Positions 6,821 through 14,826 of a stretch of 34,793 nucleotides of DNA are shown here, piece after piece. The notes below the pieces were generated by a model, which was not told the DNA's origin, searched no databases, and saw only the letters and a list, made by a program, of their open reading frames with translations. Numbering within the stretch: the first letter of the stretch is position 1; each line of letters opens with the position of its first letter. The position numbers and the translations under genes are program-made. Source of the DNA: Prevotella sp. (GTDB taxonomy: Bacteria; Bacteroidota; Bacteroidia; Bacteroidales; Bacteroidaceae); the NCBI GenBank assembly GCA_016291085.1, contig JAEEVW010000037.1:1-34793 (forward strand), given 5' to 3'.

Positions 6821-7980
6821 GACTCGCGTTCCTATCATGCTGTTTTCTATTACTGGCAGGCTGTGGTCAAGAGACTGAGCCTGTCAGTACTTATGACGTA
6901 GACTATGTTCCGCCAGTAGATTACGATATTGTCTTGGCGGGAAATTTCGGTGAGCCTCGCCCTTGGCATTTTCATGGCGGACTGGATGTCAAGACCGGGA
7001 ATGTCGAGGGCAAGCAGATCTTTTCGATTGCCGACGGCTATGTGAGTCGCCTGACGGTGAATATGTATGGTTTCGGTAATGCCATCTATGTGAGTCATCC
7101 TGACGGAATGACCAGCGTGTATTGCCATCTGAAACGTTTTGCCGACAAGTATGAAGAACAGCTGAACCGCACTGGTTGGCGCGACACGCTGTCTGTGGTT
7201 TTCCCACCGGATCAGTTTCCAGTCAAGGGCGGCGACTTGATAGCCATCAGTGGTAATACGGGCCATTCCACAGGGCCGCATCTGCATCTGGAACTGCACG
7301 ATACAGAGACGTGGGTGATGGTGGATCCGATGGAGAAGCTGGCGCGGTTTATTCCTGATACGGTGGCACCGCAGGCACATTCCTTCATGGCTGTGCCGCA
7401 AGATGGCGAGGGACTGTTTAACGGTGGATATACGAAACAGACGTTTGGTTTCGGACAACCCGACACAAAAGTTCAAAGTTCAAAGTTTAAAGTTCAAAGA
7501 GAATTTACCGCATGGGGCAGGGTAGGGTTTGCCCTATGGGCTGACGACTATTCGGAAGCAACCTATAACCACTATGGCGTGCGCTATACGCAGTTGCTCG
7601 TTGACGGGCGTGAGGTGTTTCGCTCGGATGTTTCGGGTATTCCCGTGAGTTGTCAGCCGGAAGTAAACCAATGGGGTGATTACGAGCATTGGCGTCATAC
7701 GCACATTTGGTATATGAAATCGTATCGTGAACCAGGTATGCGCCTGCCCATACTACATACAGATTTCAGCCGGGGAATCGTCAATTTCAACGAGGAGCGC
7801 CCTTATCATCTGACCTATATCCTTCGCGACTATCAGGGCAACCAGTCGCAATACGATTTCACGGTTCTGGGCGTGCGCGATGCACGAATCAAGAACCTCA
7901 GACCGCGTTGCCAGTTGCTGAATCGCTATCTGCTTTTCGACCAGTGTCTGTGGCCGCTTCACACGCGGAAACGGATATAA
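6814..7980 (+). CDS. M23 (LytM-type) metallopeptidase lipoprotein, C-terminus looks shortened
   Basis: 388 residues. A lipobox (FLLLAGC, Cys17) marks a lipoprotein. The M23 peptidoglycan endopeptidase domain spans about residues 40-170: HFHGGLD supplies zinc ligands H54 and D58, and GPHLHLE supplies H156 and H158. Bacteroidales members with this layout tend to be clearly longer, with a C-terminal beta region. Here the protein ends in an unusual basic stretch (IKNLRPRCQLLNRYLLFDQC...) that overlaps the 3' end of the opposing PP2C gene by 22 bases, so truncation or drift of the tail is suspected. Residues about 219-228 (KVQSSKFKVQ) are encoded by a 7-base tandem repeat. It overlaps nadC by 7 bases. 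Confidence 0.85.
   Translation: MLRLAFLSCCFLLLAGCGQETEPVSTYDVDYVPPVDYDIVLAGNFGEPRPWHFHGGLDVKTGNVEGKQIFSIADGYVSRLTVNMYGFGNAIYVSHPDGMTSVYCHLKRFADKYEEQLNRTGWRDTLSVVFPPDQFPVKGGDLIAISGNTGHSTGPHLHLELHDTETWVMVDPMEKLARFIPDTVAPQAHSFMAVPQDGEGLFNGGYTKQTFGFGQPDTKVQSSKFKVQREFTAWGRVGFALWADDYSEATYNHYGVRYTQLLVDGREVFRSDVSGIPVSCQPEVNQWGDYEHWRHTHIWYMKSYREPGMRLPILHTDFSRGIVNFNEERPYHLTYILRDYQGNQSQYDFTVLGVRDARIKNLRPRCQLLNRYLLFDQCLWPLHTRKRI
7468..7499 (+). repeat. 7-base tandem repeat inside M23 gene
   Basis: AAAGTTC, AAAGTTC, AAAGTTT, AAAGTTC, then AAAG: four 7-base units and a partial fifth, in frame within the M23 reading frame. The same words form non-coding filler in this window, so the tract looks like filler that has become coding. 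It sits between the peptidase domain and the C-terminal region. Confidence 0.85.
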
Positions 7981-8768
7981 GAACGGTCGTCGAAGGAATT
8001 GTAGTCAGGGTGGAATCCCTTGGTGGCCTGAAAGTCAGGGCCGATGTTCAACGGATCTTTTTCGCGTTGCTGTTGCAACAGGCGTTCGCTTTCTGCCAGC
8101 GTAGGACGCAGGAAGGGATAGCCGTCGGATGCCAGCACGATATCCCAAGGGCGGTAGTCGAGTGAAATGGTGACTACATGCTGGCGGGGAATGTGGAATC
8201 CGTCAATCACACTGTAGGTGATATTCTGTTCTTTCATGGTCTGAATCATGCGTGGAATGATGAGAGGACGTGCCGTATCGTTGCGCAGCAATTCATCCTG
8301 TGGCGTGCCTTGTGCCAACAGGCGTTTCATCTCTTCTGCACGCTGGGCGGCAAGTACGGCTTCTGCAGGTTTGGGATTGTCGTAGTACTGTTCTCCCACC
8401 AGACATTGGCAATCGCCCACGAGCCATATTTCGCGACAGAGTCTGCTGAAAATGACGGCAGAACAGGTCAGGCGGTCTTCCGGATGTTCAGTCAGTCGGG
8501 GTAGCATGGATTTCTTGTAATGCTTGCGGACGTAGGCAGTAACGCCACGCAGGAACATTTCGCAAGTGGTGTTCTTAGGCATCGATTTGATGTAACGCGA
8601 AACCAGTTGCATGGCATATCGTCCGTTGCTGCGAAACATGCTGTGGCGATAGTCAGACTTGGACGTGCTGCCGTCGATAACGGCAATGAAGTCATTTGCG
8701 ACGACGATTCCGTCCTCGCTTTTCTTCTTTGGGTTCTTCGCGACGATGTTTTGTTCGATGATCTCCAT
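7959..8768 (-). CDS. PP2C-like phosphatase-fold protein
   Basis: 269 residues from ATG at 8768 (MEIIEQNIVAKNPKKKSEDG). The DGIVVANDFIAVIDGSTSK segment resembles the ED..VGDG opening of PP2C phosphatases, with D in EDG and in IDG as metal-ligand candidates. WLVGDCQCLV and DIVLASDGYPFL match the later GD and ASDG motifs. The family is therefore a divergent Ser/Thr phosphatase or a pseudo-enzyme; substrate is unknown. The first 25 codons overlap the end of ygiQ by 77 bases in another frame. The still earlier ATG at 8813 would add 15 residues that look like a by-product of the ygiQ frame. It is last in the minus-strand run and overlaps the M23 gene tail to tail. Confidence 0.75.
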   Translation of the reverse strand: MEIIEQNIVAKNPKKKSEDGIVVANDFIAVIDGSTSKSDYRHSMFRSNGRYAMQLVSRYIKSMPKNTTCEMFLRGVTAYVRKHYKKSMLPRLTEHPEDRLTCSAVIFSRLCREIWLVGDCQCLVGEQYYDNPKPAEAVLAAQRAEEMKRLLAQGTPQDELLRNDTARPLIIPRMIQTMKEQNITYSVIDGFHIPRQHVVTISLDYRPWDIVLASDGYPFLRPTLAESERLLQQQREKDPLNIGPDFQATKGFHPDYNSFDDRSYIRFRV

Positions 8769-10512
8769 GCTGTTGTTTGTCTTTATACCAGAAGAAATAG
8801 TCGCGCTGGGCAAGCTTTTCTTTCTGGGTCTTTGCCGTTACAACGGGTTCCAGTGTGTAGGGATCGTAGCCCGTATAGAACATCTCGGTAGAAACGGTCA
8901 TTGGGGTTGGTGTGAAGTCCTGCACCTGCTCCAGTTTGTAGCCCATCTTTCGCGTCAGATTAGCCAATTCAGCCATATCGCCTTCCGTGCAACCGGGATG
9001 ACTGCTGATAAAATACGGGATGAGCTGTTGGCGTAGGCCTTCTTCGCGATTGATGCGGTCGAAGATGCGCTTGAATTCATAGAATTGCTGGAACGACGGT
9101 TTTCGCATCAGGTGCAACACACGGTCGCTGGTATGTTCCGGCGCCACTTTCAGGCGTCCGCTGACATGACGGGTAATCAGTTCTCGCGTGTATTCCATCG
9201 CAGAACGGTTGGCCTTCTCGTCCTTGCTCTTATAGAGCAGCAAGTCGTAACGCACACCACTACCGATGAAGCTCTTCTTGATTTCCGGCAGGGCGTCGAC
9301 TGCGTGATAGATGTCGAGCAGTTTGGAATGATCGGTGTTCAGATTCGGGCATATCTGAGGTTGTATGCAACTGGGGCGCTTGCATTTCTCGCAGGCGTTG
9401 AGGTTGCGTCCATGCATGCCATACATGTTGGCAGACGGTCCGCCAAGGTCAGAGAGATAACCCTTGAAATCGTCCATCTGTGTCACCTGCTTCACCTCTT
9501 TCAGGATGCTTTCCTTCGAACGGCAGGTGATGAATTTACCCTGGTGAGCCGAGATGGTACAGAACGAACAACCTCCGAAGCAGCCACGATGGATGTTCAC
9601 CGAGTGGCGGATCATGTCGTAGGCAGGAATGCGTTTGCCTTTATATTTTAAATGAGGTACGCGCGTGTAAGGCAGGTCGAACGAAGCGTCCAGTTCTTCT
9701 GTCGTCATGGGAGGGTAGGGCGGATTCACAGCTACATAGCTACGCCCCGTCTTTTGCAAAAGGCGCTGGGCATGCATCATGTTTGACTGTTCCTCGATAT
9801 GACGGAAGTTTTCGGCCTGCGAGCGTTTGTCTTTCAGGCACTCCTCGTAGGAATGCAGTACAATGTCTTGATCTGTAGGAGTGATGTCAGCGGAGAGATA
9901 TACCGTCTGGGGAATGTCGTGGATCTGAGAGATAGGTTCTCCTGCTTCGAGTCGGCGGGCCAGTTCGAGAATAGGCTTTTCGCCCATGCCGTACATGATG
10001 ATGTCGGCAGGAGCATCACACAGGATGCTGGGGCGCAGACGATCCTGCCAGTAGTCGTAATGTGCCAGTCGGCGCAACGACGCCTCGATACCCCCTAAGA
10101 CGATGGGAACGTCGGGGTATAGCTCGCGCAGGATCTTGGAATAGACAATGGTGGGATATTCCGGCCGCAGGTCGTGGCGCCCGTCAGGACTATAGGCATC
10201 CTCGGAACGCAGTCTGCGGTTGGCGGTGTATTTGTTGACCATTGAGTCCATACAACCGGGTGAGATGCCGAAAAACAAACGTGGCCTGCCCAGTTTTTTG
10301 AAATCACGATAGTCTCCGTGCCAGTCGGGCTGTGGCACAATGGCCACACGGTAACCAGCGGCTTCGAGCGTTCGTCCGATGACGGCAACACCGAATGACG
10401 GATGATCGACGTAAGCGTCGCCCGAGAACAAGATGACATCCAGTTCATCCCATCCCCGCAACTCTAACTCCTTTTTCGTCGTTGGCAGAAAATCCGTCAG
10501 CCTATATTCCAT
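8692..10512 (-). CDS. ygiQ: YgiQ family radical SAM protein
   Basis: 606 residues. The N-terminal region resembles a cobalamin-binding-like domain (LFSGDAYVDHPSFGVAVIGR). The radical SAM cluster motif follows at C311-x3-C315-x2-C318 (RGCFGGCSFCTI), then GGPSANMYGM and CEKCKRPSCIQP (extra cysteines), and KVAPEHTSDRVL. This order is specific to the YgiQ family (UPF0313), whose reaction is not established. The C-terminus is a long Lys/Arg/Glu-rich tail that overlaps the PP2C-like gene by 77 bases. A 38-base tract of 7-base filler separates it from the small gene upstream. Confidence 0.93.
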   Translation of the reverse strand: MEYRLTDFLPTTKKELELRGWDELDVILFSGDAYVDHPSFGVAVIGRTLEAAGYRVAIVPQPDWHGDYRDFKKLGRPRLFFGISPGCMDSMVNKYTANRRLRSEDAYSPDGRHDLRPEYPTIVYSKILRELYPDVPIVLGGIEASLRRLAHYDYWQDRLRPSILCDAPADIIMYGMGEKPILELARRLEAGEPISQIHDIPQTVYLSADITPTDQDIVLHSYEECLKDKRSQAENFRHIEEQSNMMHAQRLLQKTGRSYVAVNPPYPPMTTEELDASFDLPYTRVPHLKYKGKRIPAYDMIRHSVNIHRGCFGGCSFCTISAHQGKFITCRSKESILKEVKQVTQMDDFKGYLSDLGGPSANMYGMHGRNLNACEKCKRPSCIQPQICPNLNTDHSKLLDIYHAVDALPEIKKSFIGSGVRYDLLLYKSKDEKANRSAMEYTRELITRHVSGRLKVAPEHTSDRVLHLMRKPSFQQFYEFKRIFDRINREEGLRQQLIPYFISSHPGCTEGDMAELANLTRKMGYKLEQVQDFTPTPMTVSTEMFYTGYDPYTLEPVVTAKTQKEKLAQRDYFFWYKDKQQHGDHRTKHRREEPKEEKRGRNRRRK

Positions 10513-10550
10513 TCTCTTACCTCTAACCTCTTACTTCTAACCTCTTACCT
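10513..10550 (-). repeat. 7-base filler repeat before ygiQ
   Basis: The spacer is alternating CTCTTAC / CTCTAAC / TTCTAAC heptamers on the plus strand. On the transcribed strand this gives purine-rich words such as GTTAGAGGTAAGAG directly before the ygiQ start. It begins right after that ATG and ends at the stop codon of the upstream gene. Confidence 0.85.
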
Positions 10551-10898
10551 CTAATTGAACGGTGTTCCTTGGAATGCTCGTGTGGTCATGCCCAGATTGT
10601 CGTTGCCACGATTCTTCCAGTTGATGAATAACAGAACCAGTTGCTGTAATCCAAAAGCCTTCATGTTCGGATGATAGATGACATCCAGACAAAGATCCAG
10701 CAGTTGCTTGTCTAAGCCAGCCTCCGACTCCAACAGCGAACGGATGTTCAGCTTCAGTTTGTTCAGTACTTCTTCGTCGACATAGCCGCTAGAGTCAATC
10801 AGGTCGCGGAATAGTTGATACTTTTCGATGGTTTGCAGGTGCTCTTCCGATAGCTCAATGCTACGGGTTCCGCTTGAATTGGTTTGAATTTTGTACAT
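10551..10898 (-). CDS. Small conserved-looking protein of unknown function
   Basis: 115 residues, MYKIQTNSSGTRSIELSEEHLQ onward. It is mostly helical by composition (IEKYQLFRDLIDSSGYVDEEVLNKLKLNIRSLLE), soluble, with no signal peptide or cysteine. I do not recognise a family. It starts 18 bases after the stop of the large amidase gene and ends 38 bases before ygiQ, all on one strand, so it is probably part of the same transcript. Codon use and the clean spacing support a real gene. A full-length out-of-frame alternative was not seen on either strand. Confidence 0.65.
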   Translation of the reverse strand: MYKIQTNSSGTRSIELSEEHLQTIEKYQLFRDLIDSSGYVDEEVLNKLKLNIRSLLESEAGLDKQLLDLCLDVIYHPNMKAFGLQQLVLLFINWKNRGNDNLGMTTRAFQGTPFN

Positions 10899-10916
10899 AA
10901 TGCTGTAGTTTTTAAG

Positions 10917-13805
10917 TTATTTGATTAAATAGTTTAAGATTCCTTGCATGATGGAACTGCGCTTCTTTTCGTCCTTGATGCACTCAAAGGGGAAGCCCAT
11001 CGTGAATGCCCTGTAGTCTGAGCCTTTATACGCGACGGCGGCATCCTGCCCATCCGCATATTGCATGGCGATATAGGCTGAGCTAACAGGCAACAGGACG
11101 TCGGCAGAAACAGCGGCATAGTGTTCAGCGTTGAGTCGGTTCCAATATTGTATGGCCGTTCCTAATCCGGTGACCGTGCTGCTGGTATCTGTATAACGAC
11201 CGGCATATTGACACTTCAGCGTGTTAGCCAGGAATTGCCGTTCCTCGGTTCCCTGCATGTCACTGCCCACATAGGCTCCGCTTACCAACAGTGCTCCACC
11301 TTGGGAAGTATAGTGCTTCAGCGTGTTTTGCATCGTAGAAGTAAACGTCTTATAGTAGCTGAGACTGTGCTGGTCGTCGCGCTCCAATCCAAGGACAAGA
11401 TCCACGACAGCATAATGTGCCGGATTGGGTAGCATGGTCTCGAAGGCGTCGCTCGAGCAACTGACGATATGGTACCGTCCGGCTTTCTCGATGGCTTCTG
11501 CGTGGGTCTTCACATAGTTGAAGTCATTGCCGGCAATGAGTCGTCCTGCCAGTTCTTCACCGCTATCGCCCAGTCCTCCAACTTCTTTGCCCATCAGCGT
11601 CCGATCGAAATTAATTTGTCTGCCTACCCAGCCGAACGTAGGACCATAGGTCACGCCCGGATCTTCGTCCAGGTCGAAGCCCTGCTCTGTCGGTGTATTG
11701 CGAATGGCAGGCGAGGAGAGACGGTGGAAACCATTTACCACTATGACGGTATGCGTTGCCTTGGGATTATACAATGCCGAGAGCACCTCTGTGGGGAAAC
11801 TCTCTCCACCGCGGTTGACGGCAGTGACCTTGAAATGATAGAGCTGGTTGGGTTCCAGTTCCAGCTCGTAACTGTTTTTCGAACGGATATAGGTGCCGTT
11901 GTCGAAATCGGCATCACCGATAGCTGTGTAGACGATGAATCCTGTTGGTTTGGATGTCAGTTCCTGCATGTCGTCCACCGGATTCCAACTCAGCTTAAAC
12001 GTTTCCTTTCCGGTATGTTCTATCCGGAAACAGTTGGGTGCCAATGGAGCCACCATGAATGATGTGCCGTGCTGGTCGTTCACATAGCGCAGAATGGTTT
12101 TGTAGATAGACCGAGCCAGCGTGAAGCGGAAATTTGGGTCTTGTCCGTAGCGCATGTCAGGGAAGTTCTGATGCGACATGGTTTCCAAAATGGCACTGGG
12201 CACTTCGGGAACACGGGTCTCTGAATAGTTGCGGTCGAACAGTTCACGGCGGTTCCAGTCCTTATACTTATATTTAATATCGAGCACTTCGTTGGAAAGC
12301 AGTGCATCGGCAAAGTCGCGCGAGGCCATACGTGAAATGCCAGCATTCAGTTTGCCATCATTGAATTTGGTAGTGCAGATGGACAACGAGCCAATGAGTC
12401 CTGCTCCGTCCTTTGCGTATCCGGCGTCACTATGCACGGCCAACGACAATTCGATAGGTACCTTGCGACCCTCGATGGTTGGCATATAGCACGAGCCACC
12501 ACCCAGCAGGTTCGTCATCAACGAACGGACATTGATGTCGTCGCCATAGTCGTCGTTACCTTCCTTGCTGCTATAGACATTGTAAGGCATACCGGCCCAC
12601 TGTCCGTAATAACGTGCTCCCTCCAAAGCCCTGGGCATACCGCTGGTTTCACCAAATCGTTCGATGTTTCCCATGCCGCCACCGAATCGCACTGCATCGG
12701 TCGTCACTACGCCATTATGGTCGCTTTGGTTCGAAATGGTGACGCGATTGAATTCATTATAGCCGGCATCGAAATCAAAAGTGCCCAGATAAACCCACGT
12801 GGAACCTCCCATCTGTTGGTTCACATGGAATTGTGTGCGCTCACCTTTATGCCAAACAGTATATAGCGCATCGTCGATGCTGTTGGGGAGTGTCTGATAA
12901 CTCACATACACGGCATATCGTCCTGCCTTTTTGAAATCAGGCTGGTAGGTGGCCAGAGAGAATTTTGACTTGCTGCTCGTGGTTTTCGTCATTCGCACAC
13001 TGCCTGCTTCGAAGGGATTCTCGCCATCCGAGTAGGTACCGCTATGCCAGGCAAAGCCTGGTGCCGCAGTCGTCTGCCACTTGCCGTGGGCAGTCACTTC
13101 GAAGTAATTGCGACGGGAACCATCGTTGTCGACAATGATTTCTTCAGTCTGCCAGTCACGCTCTCGAGGGGTGAACACAACGGCTCCGGCATTCTCCAGC
13201 ATGGGAATGAGGTAGGGAACGACGATGGTTTGTGTGAACAGATCCTCGGTAGTGGCAAACAACTTAGGACGTTGCCAGCGCCAACAGGCTTTCTTCTGAT
13301 CATAGTACATGCCGTGACTGGCCCATAGCGACAGGTGGCGTCCCTGTAGTCCATGAGTGGGTTGGAAAGGCGTGGAAACGTTCTTTACCCACGGCTCGCC
13401 GTCATAGTCAATATCGCCCCACAGGCGCGACTTGTCAGCATTATGCGAGAGACGGTTGGGTATCAGATCGTCGATGGTCATTCCCAAGGTAACAACCGTA
13501 ATCTGATAGTCGCGGAATACCTTGGGGACGGCTCCATGTATTTTCTTGTAGATGCGCTCGGTGATTTCGGGTGTAAACTCCTGTGCCGCAAAGAACTCGT
13601 CAGCGGTAATGGTCAGCGTCTTGGCTTCGTTGTCCAACTGATAATCAAGCATTCGCGGCGCTTGTCGCAGTCGCGTTCCCTTAGGTTTATAATGAGCAAA
13701 ATAATCCTTCAGGTTATCGGCCAGCTTAGCCTCGTCTTTGGCGGTTTGAGCCACAGCGCATAGTGTTGATAACCATAGGAAAATATATAAGAAGATGTTT
13801 CGCAT
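10917..13805 (-). CDS. Secreted Amidase_3-like protein with inserted golvesin-type domain and fibronectin III
   Basis: 962 residues from ATG 13805 (MRNIFLYIFLWLSTLCAVA, cut before QT); the earlier in-frame ATG at 13901 lies inside the acyltransferase gene and is unlikely. Residues about 155-225 and 445-580 look like two halves of an N-acetylmuramoyl-L-alanine amidase fold: SHGMYY (H164), TTEDL (E187), LAVHSDAGY (H458), AILETMSHQN (E541) give the expected His-Glu-His-Glu set. A golvesin/xanthan-lyase-type carbohydrate-binding domain (about 258-378, HVNQQMGGSTWVYLGTFDF) sits between them. A fibronectin III domain (about 588-690) and a C-terminal region of about 270 residues follow. Likely periplasmic or surface peptidoglycan or glycan work. 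The start is 1 base after the acyltransferase stop. Confidence 0.82.
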   Translation of the reverse strand: MRNIFLYIFLWLSTLCAVAQTAKDEAKLADNLKDYFAHYKPKGTRLRQAPRMLDYQLDNEAKTLTITADEFFAAQEFTPEITERIYKKIHGAVPKVFRDYQITVVTLGMTIDDLIPNRLSHNADKSRLWGDIDYDGEPWVKNVSTPFQPTHGLQGRHLSLWASHGMYYDQKKACWRWQRPKLFATTEDLFTQTIVVPYLIPMLENAGAVVFTPRERDWQTEEIIVDNDGSRRNYFEVTAHGKWQTTAAPGFAWHSGTYSDGENPFEAGSVRMTKTTSSKSKFSLATYQPDFKKAGRYAVYVSYQTLPNSIDDALYTVWHKGERTQFHVNQQMGGSTWVYLGTFDFDAGYNEFNRVTISNQSDHNGVVTTDAVRFGGGMGNIERFGETSGMPRALEGARYYGQWAGMPYNVYSSKEGNDDYGDDINVRSLMTNLLGGGSCYMPTIEGRKVPIELSLAVHSDAGYAKDGAGLIGSLSICTTKFNDGKLNAGISRMASRDFADALLSNEVLDIKYKYKDWNRRELFDRNYSETRVPEVPSAILETMSHQNFPDMRYGQDPNFRFTLARSIYKTILRYVNDQHGTSFMVAPLAPNCFRIEHTGKETFKLSWNPVDDMQELTSKPTGFIVYTAIGDADFDNGTYIRSKNSYELELEPNQLYHFKVTAVNRGGESFPTEVLSALYNPKATHTVIVVNGFHRLSSPAIRNTPTEQGFDLDEDPGVTYGPTFGWVGRQINFDRTLMGKEVGGLGDSGEELAGRLIAGNDFNYVKTHAEAIEKAGRYHIVSCSSDAFETMLPNPAHYAVVDLVLGLERDDQHSLSYYKTFTSTMQNTLKHYTSQGGALLVSGAYVGSDMQGTEERQFLANTLKCQYAGRYTDTSSTVTGLGTAIQYWNRLNAEHYAAVSADVLLPVSSAYIAMQYADGQDAAVAYKGSDYRAFTMGFPFECIKDEKKRSSIMQGILNYLIK

Positions 13806-13806
13806 A

Positions 13807-14361
13807 TTATACTTCACCAATCGTAAACTGATCAGGATTCTTTCCCTTGAAATCCTTAAAATAGAGTTTGATGTCGCGCATCTGGCTATCGACGTCCCCA
13901 TTGGGAACGATGGTCTTGGTGCAGCGAATGAGCCGTTTCTCGTAGTCTACGCCATAAAGCAGAATGGGAATCTCTGCTTTATGGGCGATAAAATAGAAAC
14001 CTTTCTTCCATTCGGGGTTTAGTGAACGGGTTCCCTCCGGGGTGATGCAAAGCATGAAATGGTCGGCCTGTCGTGCAGCCTCTGCCAGACTATCGGTCAT
14101 GCTCATCTTCTTGGAACGGAACACGGGGATACCGCCCAGTTTACGGAAAATAGGTCCTAACGGCCAGAAGAACCATTCTTTCTTCATCAGAAAATTGCTT
14201 TTCAGTCCCTCTGCTCCACTATATAGTTGCCCTAACACAAAGTCCCAATTGCTGGTGTGCGGTGCCAGACAGATAATAAACTTATCGGGATGCTCTTCTG
14301 TTATATCAAGCGTCCAACCTAGCTGTTTGAACAACAGCCAGCGGCAAAATGATTTCCACAT
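13807..14361 (-). CDS. PlsC-like lysophospholipid acyltransferase
   Basis: 184 residues. The HX4D catalytic motif is HTSNWD (in CLAPHTSNWDFVLGQLY), and the substrate-binding motif is TPEGTRS (in CITPEGTRSLNPEWKKGFYF), followed by a PILLYGVDYEKR strand. These are the landmarks of 1-acyl-glycerol-3-phosphate acyltransferase-type enzymes. The protein is short and lacks a clear N-terminal membrane helix, as in the Bacteroidetes cytosolic-face subgroup. The acyl acceptor cannot be told from sequence. It lies between a 90-residue protein (6-base gap) and the secreted amidase (1-base gap), so the three are very likely one operon. Confidence 0.9.
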   Translation of the reverse strand: MWKSFCRWLLFKQLGWTLDITEEHPDKFIICLAPHTSNWDFVLGQLYSGAEGLKSNFLMKKEWFFWPLGPIFRKLGGIPVFRSKKMSMTDSLAEAARQADHFMLCITPEGTRSLNPEWKKGFYFIAHKAEIPILLYGVDYEKRLIRCTKTIVPNGDVDSQMRDIKLYFKDFKGKNPDQFTIGEV

Positions 14362-14367
14362 ATCGGT

Positions 14368-14640
14368 TTAATACATATTATTAATCTGGTCAATCAACTC
14401 GCTGGCCTGTGCAGCGAATTTCTCGCGCAGTACCTTGAAATACTGCTTTGCGGGCATGCCAGGTTCAGGATGCGAGATCCGGGAGATATAATCATTCTGC
14501 ATCCGGGCAATGCTGAAAATAAGTGCCTCGATGTTCTCCTGACTCGACTTCCGAGCAGAAATAGATGTTGCTAAGCATTCTGTGAACATAGCCTCGCAAA
14601 TCTGAGCTATTGACTTCTTCAATGTTCTTTTGTTTGTCAT
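14368..14640 (-). CDS. Small helical protein of unknown function, first gene of a six-gene run
   Basis: 90 residues, MTNKRTLKKSIAQICEAMFTECLA onward, predicted all helical with a highly charged C-terminus (LREKFAAQASELIDQINNMY). No family is recognised with certainty. A promoter TATCTTTG lies 44 bases upstream, and an AGGAGGG purine tract about 10 bases before the ATG is one of the few Shine-Dalgarno-like sites in the window. It is followed after 6 bases by the acyltransferase. Its conserved-looking composition and leading position suggest a real gene, perhaps a regulator or partner of the acyltransferase; that is inference only. Confidence 0.75.
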   Translation of the reverse strand: MTNKRTLKKSIAQICEAMFTECLATSISARKSSQENIEALIFSIARMQNDYISRISHPEPGMPAKQYFKVLREKFAAQASELIDQINNMY

Positions 14641-14683
14641 AAATAAACCCTCCTATATTTTTTGATTTTGTTGTTTCAATGGT

Positions 14684-14713
14684 CAAAGATACGAAAATAT
14701 TTCCATAATGCAA
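14684..14713 (-). promoter_or_regulatory. Promoter of the minus-strand run 14640-7959
   Basis: On the minus strand, TTG (14713-14711), 19 bases, TATCTTTG (14691-14684). It faces the pfp promoter in a 186-base divergent spacer. Confidence 0.65.
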
Positions 14714-14776
14714 GCCTTTCAACGAAAAAAAACATTAAAAAGGCTGAAATATTTCTCTTTTCTCCCAGAAAAAGAG

Positions 14777-14784
14777 TATTTTTG
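14777..14784 (+). promoter_or_regulatory. -7 box of pfp
   Basis: TATTTTTG, 42 bases before the pfp ATG. A T-rich TTTCTCTTT segment lies about where the -33 box would be, without a clean TTTG. Confidence 0.55.
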
Positions 14785-14826
14785 CATTCCGAAAGTTCAA
14801 TATTCATTATAATACGTATTCAATTT

